From assembly GCA_947366645.1 (NCBI GenBank), contig CANBAX010000002.1, positions 1 through 27,013 of the forward strand: 27,013 nt of DNA. Reading direction: 5' to 3'. This DNA comes from an uncultured Clostridia bacterium. Lineage in GTDB: Bacteria; Bacillota; Clostridia; Christensenellales; UBA1242. Position 1 is the first letter of the stretch. Every line of letters begins with the position of its first letter. The notes beneath the pieces were generated by a model. That model saw only the letters and a program-made list of their open reading frames with translations. It was not told where the DNA came from and ran no database searches. The position numbers and the translations under genes were made by a program. Below, one piece after another: positions 14,767 to 22,576 of this stretch.

Positions 14767-15353
14767 TTCATAAGCCTCCGCTCTTCCATTGCTCTAGAGA
14801 GGGTTACTTCATCGGCATATTCAAGGTCGCTGCCCATGGACACACCTTGGGCAAGCCTTGTAACTTTAACGCCAAGTGGATTAAGAAGCCTTGCAATATA
14901 CATTGCAGTTGCATCACCCTCGACATCTGGGTTTGTCGCCATTATAACCTCTTCCACACCGTCATTTTTTATTCTTTCAAGTAGTTCGCGAATACGAATA
15001 TCGTCTGGACCTTTATTTTCAAGTGGGCTTATTGTACCAAAAAGCACATGATATACCCCTTCATAGTCCTTAACTTTTTCCATAGACACCACATCTTTAG
15101 GCTCTTTAACAACACAGATTATCTTTCTATTGCGTTTACTACAAATGTCGCAAACCTCTCTATCAGTGAAGTTTCCGCATTCTTTACAAAAGCCTATTTT
15201 ATTCTTTGCCTCAATAATCGCATTAGAAAAATTCTCTGCCCGCGTTTTACTTCCCTCTATAATCGAGTAAGCATAACGCTGTGCGGTTTTATACCCAACA
15301 CTTGGCAGAGTCCTAAACTGTTCAATTAATTTTTCAATAGTTTCGTTTTGCAT
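14763..15353 (-). CDS. recR: Recombination mediator protein RecR
   Basis: 196 residues, full length. RecR acts with RecO and RecF to load RecA on gapped DNA. It has the N-terminal helix-hairpin-helix (TLPSVGYKTAQRYAY), a four-Cys zinc finger (CKECGNFTDREVCDIC, about residues 56-71), a Toprim domain (VVKEPKDVVSMEK through ATNPDVEGDATAMYI) and the C-terminal LAQGVSMGSDLEYADEVTL signature. It lies 1 nt after ybaB and downstream of dnaX, the classical dnaX-ybaB-recR order. Confidence 0.97.
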   Translation of the reverse strand: MQNETIEKLIEQFRTLPSVGYKTAQRYAYSIIEGSKTRAENFSNAIIEAKNKIGFCKECGNFTDREVCDICSKRNRKIICVVKEPKDVVSMEKVKDYEGVYHVLFGTISPLENKGPDDIRIRELLERIKNDGVEEVIMATNPDVEGDATAMYIARLLNPLGVKVTRLAQGVSMGSDLEYADEVTLSRAMEERRLMK

Positions 15354-15354
15354 A

Positions 15355-15672
15355 TTACATTCCTAGTGAAGGTAGTTTTTCTTTCTCCACCCGCTCTATT
15401 TGACTTATCGCGTCATTGAAGGCTGAAACGATAAGGTCTTCAAGCATTTCAACATCGTCCGGGTCAACTACCTCTTGTTTAATTTTTACAGCTTTTAAGG
15501 TTTTATTGCCAAGCATTACAACCTCAACCATTCCGCCACCACTACGGGCTGTAAACTCGGTTTCGTCTATCTCGCGTCTTGTTCTTTGCATATCCTCCTG
15601 CATTTTTTGTGCCTGACGCATAAGTGACTGCATATTACCTCCGCCAAAGCCTCCAAAGTTTCCGTATGCCAT
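15355..15672 (-). CDS. ybaB: YbaB/EbfC family nucleoid-associated protein
   Basis: 105 residues. A small dimeric DNA-binding protein, nearly always encoded between dnaX and recR. A Gly-rich N-terminus is followed by the coiled-coil helix QSLMRQAQKMQEDMQRTRRE. The family core contains ARSGGGMVEVVMLGNKTLKAVKI and a DPDDVEMLEDLIVSAFNDA helix. GGAGG precedes ATG at 15672. Confidence 0.96.
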   Translation of the reverse strand: MAYGNFGGFGGGNMQSLMRQAQKMQEDMQRTRREIDETEFTARSGGGMVEVVMLGNKTLKAVKIKQEVVDPDDVEMLEDLIVSAFNDAISQIERVEKEKLPSLGM

Positions 15673-15685
15673 ATTTACCTCCTAT

Positions 15686-16015
15686 TTATTTTATAATCAA
15701 ATAATCGCCTAATAGTTTATTTAGTTTTTCAATATCTTTTTCCTGACCACTTTTTTCTAGTGGCACATATTCTATCTTTAAAGATAAGTCTATACCCTGC
15801 CACCTTATTGCGTTTTCAATTTCTCTACGTCCATCTGTTAAAAGGTTGTATATTGCTTGGTCTTTGAGTTTTACTACAAGTTTACCCTCTTCAATAGAAA
15901 CATCTGTGATATCTCCACAAGCAACATGGAGTGCAACCTGACGATGCTCTTTTAAAAATAGCACTATCTTGCCCCACACTGTTTTAGGAGTTATATTACC
16001 CTTGACCGCCATCAA
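15686..16015 (-). CDS. dnaX: DnaX C-terminal (tau-specific) domain, in the -1 frame relative to dnaX
   Basis: 109 residues from the first alternative start (TTG at 16015, ATG at 16012). The frame is open upstream through the A run at 16030-16022 of dnaX. The sequence (TVWGKIVLFLKEHRQVALHVACGDIT, then ITDVSIEEGKLVVKLKD and a RREIENAI helix) resembles the DnaX C-terminal domain that in tau contacts the polymerase alpha subunit. No ribosome binding site is seen before TTG/ATG. The likely expression route is a -1 shift on the A9 run, giving a fused tau of about 481 residues; reinitiation after the TAA at 16020-16018, or a true split, are alternatives. It would be useless as an isolated ATPase, as it has no nucleotide-binding site. 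Confidence 0.8.
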   Translation of the reverse strand: MMAVKGNITPKTVWGKIVLFLKEHRQVALHVACGDITDVSIEEGKLVVKLKDQAIYNLLTDGRREIENAIRWQGIDLSLKIEYVPLEKSGQEKDIEKLNKLLGDYLIIK

Positions 16016-16017
16016 TT

Positions 16018-17130
16018 TTAGTTTTTTTTTACATCTTCGCTGCTTAGTCCCATCATTGCTGAAAGTGAAAGTGTTTCCAGTAGCAGTCTTGGTGAAAGTG
16101 TATACCTTAGTTCATTCTCCGCACCTGCAAAGATTTGCATAAAGGAAATGAGTTTCTTTTCATCTACCGCTTTTGCTTGAGCGATAAATCTTTCAAGCAC
16201 CTCTTGCGGAAGATTTAAAAGTTTATTTGGGTCATCACAAGTCGCACAAATAAGTAAATTCCTAGCGTGTTTTGACAAATCTTTTACAAACACCGACATA
16301 TTTTTGCCAGTTTTATCAAGCTCATCAATAAATTCAAGCAACTGACCTATTTCTTTATTGAAAGCGTAATCGTAAAATTTTAATAAATTTTCATAATCCG
16401 TAGTACCCAATACCTTAAGTGCGTCCTCTTTAGTCACCTTTCCGCCACTATACGCACAAATTGAATCTGCAATAGATAGTGTATCTCTCACACTGCCCTC
16501 ACCACTTGCTGCGATAAGTTTAAGTGCTTCATCATCATAACTGATGTTTTCACTATCCAAAATATTACGAAGTAGTTTTGTAAGAAGCTCGACACTAACA
16601 AGCCTGAAATCAAATCTCACACATCTTGAGAGTATTGTGGCTGGAAGTTTATGTACCTCAGTGGTTGCCAAAATGAAAATGATATGTTTTGGTGGCTCTT
16701 CCAGCGTCTTTAAAAGTGCATTGAAAGCACTGTCTGTAAGCATATGTACTTCGTCAATGATATAAACCTTATACTTCGCTCCTACTGGAAGAAATTTTAC
16801 TTTCTCACGGATTTCACGAATGTCATCTACCCTATTATTAGAAGCAGCATCTATTTCAATTACATTGATATCATTTTCGCCTTCCAGCCTTTTGCAGGTT
16901 TCACATTGTCCACATGGTGAGCCATTACCACTACTTTCACAATTTACCGCCTTGGCAAGAATCCTTGCAACACTGGTCTTTCCGATTCCACGAGAGCCTG
17001 TAAAGAGATAGGCGTGCGACAAATTGCCACTTGCAATTTGATTTGCAAGGGCTTTGGTAATATGCTCCTGTCCTATAACCTCCTCAAAGGTCTTTGGTCT
17101 ATACTTTCTATATAATGCTAAATGTTCCAT
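16018..17130 (-). CDS. dnaX: DNA polymerase III subunit gamma (DnaX, clamp-loader ATPase), short frame
   Basis: 370 residues covering domains I-III only. These contain Walker A (GSRGIGKTS, about residue 46), the four-Cys zinc module (CESSGNGSPCGQCETC), Walker B with DEVH, sensor 1 (ATTE) and the Arg finger in LSRC. A helical collar domain then ends at residue 370. The clamp-loader motor uses ATP to open the beta ring and load it on DNA. The frame ends GTA AAA AAA AAC TAA, immediately after the run of nine A, so the unshifted product is a gamma-like protein. It starts 40 nt after tpiA, with only a weak, distant Shine-Dalgarno (AAAGGAT, about 20 nt upstream). Confidence 0.96.
   Translation of the reverse strand: MEHLALYRKYRPKTFEEVIGQEHITKALANQIASGNLSHAYLFTGSRGIGKTSVARILAKAVNCESSGNGSPCGQCETCKRLEGENDINVIEIDAASNNRVDDIREIREKVKFLPVGAKYKVYIIDEVHMLTDSAFNALLKTLEEPPKHIIFILATTEVHKLPATILSRCVRFDFRLVSVELLTKLLRNILDSENISYDDEALKLIAASGEGSVRDTLSIADSICAYSGGKVTKEDALKVLGTTDYENLLKFYDYAFNKEIGQLLEFIDELDKTGKNMSVFVKDLSKHARNLLICATCDDPNKLLNLPQEVLERFIAQAKAVDEKKLISFMQIFAGAENELRYTLSPRLLLETLSLSAMMGLSSEDVKKN
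16021..16031 (-). promoter_or_regulatory. Candidate programmed frameshift/slippage site in dnaX
   Basis: Minus strand T-A9-C. In the dnaX frame it reads GTA AAA AAA AAC TAA, containing the heptamer A AAA AAA and also A AAA AAC. A one-base backward shift reads AAA CTA AAA TTG into the DnaX C-terminal frame and avoids the TAA. No strong upstream Shine-Dalgarno-like stimulator or downstream hairpin is evident, which would suit RNA-polymerase slippage as in Thermus dnaX. Confidence 0.7.
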
Positions 17131-17170
17131 ATCTTTATATTACACTTTTATCCTTTAAATTGCAAACAAA

Positions 17171-17917
17171 TTAAACAAGGCTTATTAAATTTAAAAATCC
17201 GCCTTCCTCTAAGCTTGCTCCGCCGATAAGCGCACCATTGACGCCCTTTGCATGAGTGATACTATGAATGTTCTTATTATTTACACTCCCGCCGTAAAGT
17301 ACGCATACACTTTTCGCCGCCTTGGCAGAAAAATCGTCCTCAATGACCTTTCTTATTGCTTTCACACCATATTCAATTTCCCTTATTGCGGCATTTTTAC
17401 CGGTGCCTATAGCCCAAATAGGCTCGTAGGAAATGGTTACCCGTTCAAGTTCATTTTCATAAAGCCCTTTTAAAGCCTCTTCTATCTGCATTTTCAAAGT
17501 TTCTAATGTTTTTAAAGTGTTTTTCTCTGCAAGAGATTCCCCTACGCAAAGTATTACACCAAGCCCATTCTTCAATGCGACTTTGATTTTTTTATTAATC
17601 TGTTTATTATTTTCTTTAAATTTAACCCGTCTTTCGCTATGCCCCACTATTACCGTATCAACACCGCTTTCTTTGAGCATCGCTCCGCTGATTTCACCGG
17701 TAAAGCTTCCACTCTCCTCTTCATTAAGATTTTGTGCGCCAAGTTTTATATTAGTATCCTTTAATAAAAGCTTACCTAAATACAAAGAGGTGTATGGAAG
17801 GCACAATGTAAGTTCAACATTTTTGTCATTATCAAACCTTGAAATCATGTTTACCAAATAGTCCTTTGACCGTGATGGCGTTTGATTCATTTTTATATTT
17901 GCAACTATCTTTTTCAT
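17171..17917 (-). CDS. tpiA: Triosephosphate isomerase
   Basis: 248 residues. Interconverts dihydroxyacetone phosphate and glyceraldehyde 3-phosphate in glycolysis. The start is placed at ATG 17917, giving MKKIVANIKMNQ: this is where TIM proteins begin, GGAGA lies upstream, and the ATG overlaps the pgk TGA (ATGA). An in-frame codon at 17947 would add ten non-homologous residues. Catalytic residues are present: Asn/Lys in NIKMN (with Ile in place of the usual Trp), His in VIVGHSERR, Glu in ISYEPIWAIGTG, and the phosphate-binding GGSVN and LIGGASL loops. Coupled to pgk. Confidence 0.96.
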   Translation of the reverse strand: MKKIVANIKMNQTPSRSKDYLVNMISRFDNDKNVELTLCLPYTSLYLGKLLLKDTNIKLGAQNLNEEESGSFTGEISGAMLKESGVDTVIVGHSERRVKFKENNKQINKKIKVALKNGLGVILCVGESLAEKNTLKTLETLKMQIEEALKGLYENELERVTISYEPIWAIGTGKNAAIREIEYGVKAIRKVIEDDFSAKAAKSVCVLYGGSVNNKNIHSITHAKGVNGALIGGASLEEGGFLNLISLV

Positions 17918-19089
17918 CTTATCTTCTCCTGAATAACCTCTAGACAAGGCAGGGACCCGTCTTCAATAAATTTTAAAGTTGCTCCGCCACCAGTGGAAAG
18001 GAAGTTTACTCCGCTAGCATTTTTACTTGCTTTGACGGCACTTACGCTATCGCCGCCGCCAACCACTGAATAAGCCTTACTTAAACTTATAGCTTTGGCA
18101 ATTTTATTAGTCCCCTCTCTAAAATCCTCATCTTCATACTTACCAAGTGGGCCATTCCAAACTATTTGTCCTGCCTTTGCTATCTCTTCACTGAATAGTT
18201 TTACCGTCTTTGGCCCGATATCCATTCCTATCATATCTTCAATAAGGTTATCGGTCACAAACTTTTTTGTAGAGCCTTTTCTTATCGCAATATGGTCGAT
18301 AGGAAGAAGCACCTTTTTTCCCTTTTGTGCCGCATAATTAAGCACCTCACGTGCGACATCAACACTATCATGGTATGTTATAGATTCTCCTACCGCTGTT
18401 CCGGTTGCAACAAGGAAGGTATACGCCATTGCCCCGCCGATTAAAATTGTATCAGCCTGGTCGATAAAACGTCTTAATATCTTAATTTTATATGGCACTT
18501 TTGCCCCGCCGATAACTGCCACAAATGGCCTCTTAGGATTTTCCATAGCTTGAGTAAGAACATTAACCTCTTTCTCCATAAGTAAGCCTATAGCGTTTGG
18601 CATAAGGCGGGCTATTCCATATGTAGTTGCGTGCTTTCTATGAGAGCAACCGAAAGCATCGTTGACAAAAATATCGCCGATAGACGCAAGGTCACGGGCA
18701 AACTTCATATCACATTTGGTTTCGCCTTCATAAAATCTTACATTTTCAAGTAAAAGCACCTCTCCATTATTCATTGAGTGCAGCCTTTCCTTAACTTCCA
18801 CACCCACCGCTTTATTACTGAAATATACTTTGGTGTTAAGTTTTTGCATAAGTATCAAAGATATCGGCCACATTGATAATCTTATTTCATATCCTTCCGG
18901 CCTACCCATATGCGACATGATGACTATTTTCGCACCCTGTTCTATCAAATACTTAATAGTAGGTATGGCTGCGTTAACCCGATTTAGGTCCAAAATTTTA
19001 CCATTTTTGTCTACTGGGACATTGAAATCCACTCGTAGTAGCACCACCTTACCTTTAAGATTTACCAAATCCTTTACCGTTCTTTTCAT
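17914..19089 (-). CDS. pgk: Phosphoglycerate kinase
   Basis: 391 residues, normal length. Transfers phosphate from 1,3-bisphosphoglycerate to ADP. It has the N-terminal substrate site (LLRVDFNVPVDKNG and SHMGRPEG), NDAFGCSHRKHAT, the nucleotide-binding GGAKV, WNGPLGKYE, and the final GGGDS and STGGGA loops. Several usually invariant positions differ: the common DDTRI segment reads DLNRV (the Arg is kept), and GGAKV is followed by Pro-Tyr rather than Ser/Lys-Asp. The segment after GRPEG lacks the usual SLxPVAxxL pattern. It appears intact and functional but divergent. The Shine-Dalgarno (GGAG) is just upstream; it lies 47 nt after dus and overlaps tpiA by 4 bp. Confidence 0.95.
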   Translation of the reverse strand: MKRTVKDLVNLKGKVVLLRVDFNVPVDKNGKILDLNRVNAAIPTIKYLIEQGAKIVIMSHMGRPEGYEIRLSMWPISLILMQKLNTKVYFSNKAVGVEVKERLHSMNNGEVLLLENVRFYEGETKCDMKFARDLASIGDIFVNDAFGCSHRKHATTYGIARLMPNAIGLLMEKEVNVLTQAMENPKRPFVAVIGGAKVPYKIKILRRFIDQADTILIGGAMAYTFLVATGTAVGESITYHDSVDVAREVLNYAAQKGKKVLLPIDHIAIRKGSTKKFVTDNLIEDMIGMDIGPKTVKLFSEEIAKAGQIVWNGPLGKYEDEDFREGTNKIAKAISLSKAYSVVGGGDSVSAVKASKNASGVNFLSTGGGATLKFIEDGSLPCLEVIQEKIR

Positions 19090-19136
19090 TATATCTCCTT
19101 AAGTTAAGAATACTATATTTAATAAAAATCACAAAA

Positions 19137-20057
19137 CTATTTTAATATATCTTTCAAGATTTTTAAACTGTCATCTATGCTTGGACTTGTCGCAATTTTC
19201 AGCCGCATCTCGCTTGCGTAAGGAATATCACAGATATACCACAGGAAATGCTTTCGCATATACAATACCAAAAATTCTTCGTTATAGTGCTGGCGCAAGA
19301 TATTTACATGTTTTTCTACCACAGCGTAAATATCTTTAGGTTTTTCGCCGCCTTTAAGAATATTAAAAATCCATGGCTTGCCTTGCACACCACGCCCTAT
19401 CATAACACCATTGACTCCGGTGTTTTTCATGTTGTGATAGCTTTCAATATCTACGACATCGCCATTGCCTATCACAGGTATACTTACACTTGCTTTAAGC
19501 CTTGCTATTGCCTCTAAGTCCGCCCTTCCGCTATAACCCTGCTCGGTGGTTCTTGCATGAAGTGTGATAAAACTTGCACCCGCGTCCTCACACATTCTGC
19601 CAAACTCTCGGCTGATATCTCTGTCATAACCCAGTCTAAACTTTACCGACACCGGTCTTGACGACGCCCTTACGCACGCCCTAATTATCTCGCCCGCAAG
19701 AGGCAAATCACGCATAAGTGCACTTCCCTCGCCATTTCTAACTATTTTTGGAGCGGGACAACCCATATTGATATCAATAACATCGTAATGACTTAAAAGA
19801 GGATTATTCACTGCCCTTGCCATAACTACTGGTTCATGCCCAAAGATTTGCCCCACTTTAACCTTTTCCGCCTCGCTTGTCAAGGTCATCAATTCCGTTT
19901 TTTTTGGATTATGAAGCATGGCACGGGCTGAAAGCATTTCGCTCCAAGTCGCGTCCGCACCTTCTTCACTAGCAAGCTGTCTTAAACCAATATCACTAAC
20001 CCCCGCCATAGGTGCAAGGCATAGTGCTTCGTGAAAATCTAAATCTCCTATCTTCAT
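19137..20057 (-). CDS. dusB: tRNA-dihydrouridine synthase
   Basis: 306 residues. A flavin enzyme that reduces uridines in the tRNA D-loop. The TIM barrel shows the FMN-binding LAPMAGVSD near the N-terminus, the catalytic Cys in NMGCPAPKIVRNGEGSAL, the substrate-side VKFRLGYD, THLHAR-type ITLHARTTEQGYSG, GNGDV, and the phosphate-binding GVMIGRG. It is closest to the DusB/NifR3 type that is usual in Bacillota, though the exact paralogue is not certain. It follows the HU gene by 35 nt and precedes pgk. Confidence 0.93.
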   Translation of the reverse strand: MKIGDLDFHEALCLAPMAGVSDIGLRQLASEEGADATWSEMLSARAMLHNPKKTELMTLTSEAEKVKVGQIFGHEPVVMARAVNNPLLSHYDVIDINMGCPAPKIVRNGEGSALMRDLPLAGEIIRACVRASSRPVSVKFRLGYDRDISREFGRMCEDAGASFITLHARTTEQGYSGRADLEAIARLKASVSIPVIGNGDVVDIESYHNMKNTGVNGVMIGRGVQGKPWIFNILKGGEKPKDIYAVVEKHVNILRQHYNEEFLVLYMRKHFLWYICDIPYASEMRLKIATSPSIDDSLKILKDILK

Positions 20058-20092
20058 AGGTTTATTTTATCAAATTTGAAGTAAAAAATAAA

Positions 20093-20365
20093 CTATTTTA
20101 CCGCAAGTTTAAAACTTTCAAAACTTTTGAAGGTAGTCACTTTTTTAGGGCGTGACATATACACCCGCTTTGTAATAGGGTTTACGCATCTTCTAGCTTT
20201 CGTTTCTACCACCTTGAATTTACCAAAGTTTCTTAAAGACACCTCTTCGCCTTTTTTTAATACTTCAATAATAGTATTCCTAAACTCAGCTAAAACCTTC
20301 TCACATTTCACCTTTGAAAGTTTGGTTTTTCTTGAAACAAGTTCAACAAGCTCGGATTTATTCAT
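20093..20365 (-). CDS. hup: HU-family DNA-binding protein
   Basis: 90 residues, the standard HU length. It is a DNA-bending nucleoid protein that acts as a dimer. The helical dimerisation part (MNKSELVELVSRKTKLSKVK) is followed by the beta arm with NFGKFKV and NPITKRVYMSRP, and by a C-terminal helix ending AVK. The start is placed at ATG 20365, behind GGGAGGGG; a longer frame from 20395 lacks HU homology. The first codons overlap the end of the flippase gene by 8 bp, so the two are translationally coupled. Very Lys-rich, with Arg-Arg-Cys before the Pro-tip, which is unusual but not disruptive. Confidence 0.93.
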   Translation of the reverse strand: MNKSELVELVSRKTKLSKVKCEKVLAEFRNTIIEVLKKGEEVSLRNFGKFKVVETKARRCVNPITKRVYMSRPKKVTTFKSFESFKLAVK

Positions 20366-21908
20366 TTTTCCCCTCCCTTTTAAAATGCTTGCCAAGATAC
20401 AGGGTTATTAAACTTTTTATTATCGGAAGACATAACAAAATATATGTTATTCCTCCTAAGATGACTGAAAGTAAAAGCATAATCAGATTTGAAAACTCTA
20501 AGGCACGAATAAAAATCCAAACAACCATAAACATCACTAAAGAGGCAAGTAGCGGTGTAAAAAACTCGAAAGCTCCGACTTTAACAAGAGAGCCAAGTTT
20601 AACCAAACAAAGTATGGATACAATAAGTGCCAAAGCAATATTTGAAAGAGGCAGTGCAAAGATGTTTATCTGTGGCAAGGACGCTGTAAAAATTACAATA
20701 AGTATTTTTACAATTCCCCCAATTAAAGTAATTAAAAATGAATAGGTATAGTAACCTTTAGCCTGCAAAATTGATAGCAAAAATTGCATAATTGCGGCTA
20801 ATATAATGCTTACCCCGCCCACCATTGTAAGATTAACTGCCTGCGTTAGATAACCTTTAATTGCTGAAGGATATATGACAGGATAAAGCAAGGAAGAAAT
20901 TGACATAAGACCAAACACAAGCGGCAATAGAAAAAGCCACAAAAGCGAAAACGAAGTTGATATAACCTTTTTTTGTCCTTCCAAATCTCCTTTCCCAGAC
21001 AAAAAAGATATTTTAGGTAGTAATGCCATGGCCACAGAAAGAGAAATAATAATCGGGAAATTTAATATCGCGCCAACCACCCCTGTTTGCAGACCATAGA
21101 GGGCTGTCGCCACCTCGGCGCCAATACCCGCAATAGCAAGTCTGCCAACAATTACAAGTGAGTCTACCGCGTGTGTTAGTGGTAAAACGCCACCCGCAAG
21201 TGAAAGTGGAACCACCGCATTAAAAAATGGTTTTATAACAAAGGAAAAATCATAATTTGGTAATTTCATTTTTGTAAGCATATATAAAATTAGGTAGCCA
21301 CCCGCAAGCATTTCACTAAGCGTTATACCAATAAAGGCACCAAACACTCCCCGTCCGCCTTTACCAAGAAGCATTGCAAATAACAGACCGAAAGCGAATT
21401 TAATAATCTGCTCTAGAATCTGGCTTATTGCGGTAGGCGTCATATTTTCATAACCTTGAATGATGCCTCTCATACAGCCTATTAACGAACCTAAAATTAA
21501 AAGAGGAAGAATAAGCCTATACGAAATATAATTGCCACCAATTCCCTGCACCGAGGCAATACTGCGGGCAAAGATAAAAAAGGCTCCACCAATAATTAAG
21601 CTTAGCCCCACTGAAAAGTAAAGTGAGATTCTTAAATAGCCACGTATTTTGCCGCTTTCTCCCCTTGCACGCGACTGCGAAACAAGTTTTGACAGCGTAG
21701 TAGTCACCCCGCCCGTAGTAAGCACAAGCATGAGAGAATAAAGCGACATAACCATTTGAAATGCACCAATTCCGTCAATTCCTATTATATTAGTAAGAGG
21801 AAGACGAAACATGGCACCAAAAAGTTTGCAGATAAATCCGCTGACAATAAGTACTATTGCACCCCTTCCCACACCATTTTTCATAAGATTAGAGTGCGAA
21901 TATAGCAT
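20358..21908 (-). CDS. SpoVB/MOP-superfamily lipid II or polysaccharide flippase
   Basis: 516 residues with about 14 hydrophobic transmembrane helices along the whole length. The N-terminal GAIVLIVSGFICKLFGAMFRLPLTNIIG, GAFQMVMSLYSLMLVLTTGGV and QGYENMTPTAISQILEQIIK segments are typical of the SpoVB/YtgP/MurJ-like group, which flip peptidoglycan or polysaccharide lipid precursors across the membrane. SpoVB proper acts in spore cortex formation; the sequence alone does not separate this from a vegetative flippase. Neither the ATG at 21908 nor the one at 21884 has a Shine-Dalgarno, and a TATAAA lies directly before the first, so the mRNA may be leaderless. First gene of the long minus-strand run, divergent from the gene at 22015. 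Confidence 0.88.
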   Translation of the reverse strand: MLYSHSNLMKNGVGRGAIVLIVSGFICKLFGAMFRLPLTNIIGIDGIGAFQMVMSLYSLMLVLTTGGVTTTLSKLVSQSRARGESGKIRGYLRISLYFSVGLSLIIGGAFFIFARSIASVQGIGGNYISYRLILPLLILGSLIGCMRGIIQGYENMTPTAISQILEQIIKFAFGLLFAMLLGKGGRGVFGAFIGITLSEMLAGGYLILYMLTKMKLPNYDFSFVIKPFFNAVVPLSLAGGVLPLTHAVDSLVIVGRLAIAGIGAEVATALYGLQTGVVGAILNFPIIISLSVAMALLPKISFLSGKGDLEGQKKVISTSFSLLWLFLLPLVFGLMSISSLLYPVIYPSAIKGYLTQAVNLTMVGGVSIILAAIMQFLLSILQAKGYYTYSFLITLIGGIVKILIVIFTASLPQINIFALPLSNIALALIVSILCLVKLGSLVKVGAFEFFTPLLASLVMFMVVWIFIRALEFSNLIMLLLSVILGGITYILLCLPIIKSLITLYLGKHFKREGKNE

Positions 21909-21961
21909 TTTTTTATACTAACAGGGAAAAATAGAAATATAAAAAATTTTTAAAAAAGGTA

Positions 21962-21995
21962 TTTACATTTGCTTTTTTTTATGCTATCATATAGC
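21962..21995 (+). promoter_or_regulatory. Promoter with palindrome over the -10 box (copy 2 of a shared element)
   Basis: TTTACA at 21962-21967, 17-bp spacer, TATCAT at 21985-21990, embedded in the palindrome GCTAT-CAT-ATAGC (21983-21995). The block TATGCTATCATATAGCCA is identical to that upstream of the small ORF at 12895, with the same spacing to TTTACA. Confidence 0.7.
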
Positions 21996-22014
21996 CAATA
22001 AGAGGAGTATACTA

Positions 22015-22548
22015 ATGGAAAAGAAGAATGAATTTTTGATATATGACGCATCGATAGGCAAAAACTCTCGTTCTTATGAACAGCGTAGAAATGATATGAA
22101 TGCTTTATCATATTTAACTGTAATTCATACTGATAATGGCAGCCCCACTGAATCTGGACTTGTTGCTGTAAGAAATTTCTTTGATGATAAAAAATATTTG
22201 TCAGCTTGGACTGATGGTGGCATATCTACCTCAATGAGAAGAAACCTTACTACAATACAAAGAAATTGGAAAAAATATAAAAATTCCGACATTATAAACT
22301 ATATAGCAAGTTATGTTGCAGACAAAATGTCGACAATTTCTCCAAATCCAAACGATAGCAATATGTGGATTACTTTTAAATCATATTATATCAAAGACGA
22401 CAATAGAAATTACTTTGCTTTTGAAAAACTATTTGCAAAATTGGCTGATGGAACATTAGATGAAGAGAACGCAAGAAGAGAATTTGATGAATTTATAACT
22501 ACTATTGAAAAAGAATCTGGCCTTAGACGCGAAACTGAAAGCGTATAA
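22015..22548 (+). CDS. Hypothetical protein, unrecognised family
   Basis: 177 residues, soluble and mostly helical, with no signal peptide, transmembrane segment, Cys cluster or known motif. The C-terminal 50 residues are charged (LADGTLDEENARREFDEFITTIEKE) and likely form a coiled or packed helix, ending in ETESV. AGAGGAG 7 nt upstream supports the ATG at 22015. It is monocistronic, between its own promoter and a strong terminator, and divergent from the flippase gene. It shares its promoter/palindrome with the 47-residue ORF at 12752-12895. The last codons and following bases (GAAAGCGTATAAAAAA) are identical to the end of the DUF4116 gene at 9831. No function can be assigned. Confidence 0.75.
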   Translation: MEKKNEFLIYDASIGKNSRSYEQRRNDMNALSYLTVIHTDNGSPTESGLVAVRNFFDDKKYLSAWTDGGISTSMRRNLTTIQRNWKKYKNSDIINYIASYVADKMSTISPNPNDSNMWITFKSYYIKDDNRNYFAFEKLFAKLADGTLDEENARREFDEFITTIEKESGLRRETESV

Positions 22549-22576
22549 AAAAATCCCCAAGTATTGGGGATTTTTT
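22548..22576. terminator. Bidirectional terminator between convergent genes
   Basis: AAAAAATCCCCAA and TTGGGGATTTTTT form a 13-bp perfect stem with loop GTA. It serves the + gene ending at 22548 and the - gene ending at 22575. Confidence 0.9.

Noticed and set aside
16010..16015. Independent gene starting at TTG/ATG for the 109-residue DnaX C-terminal domain
   Set aside because: No Shine-Dalgarno precedes it, the A9 run gives a clean -1 junction, and the domain is part of DnaX in other bacteria. Kept as part of dnaX, with reinitiation noted as an alternative.
17918..17947. Longer tpiA start at 17947
   Set aside because: TIM proteins begin at MKK-like residues; GGAGA and the ATGA overlap with pgk support 17917.
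20366..20395. Longer HU start at 20395
   Set aside because: The extra residues are translated from the end of the flippase gene in another frame, and a strong ribosome binding site precedes the ATG at 20365.
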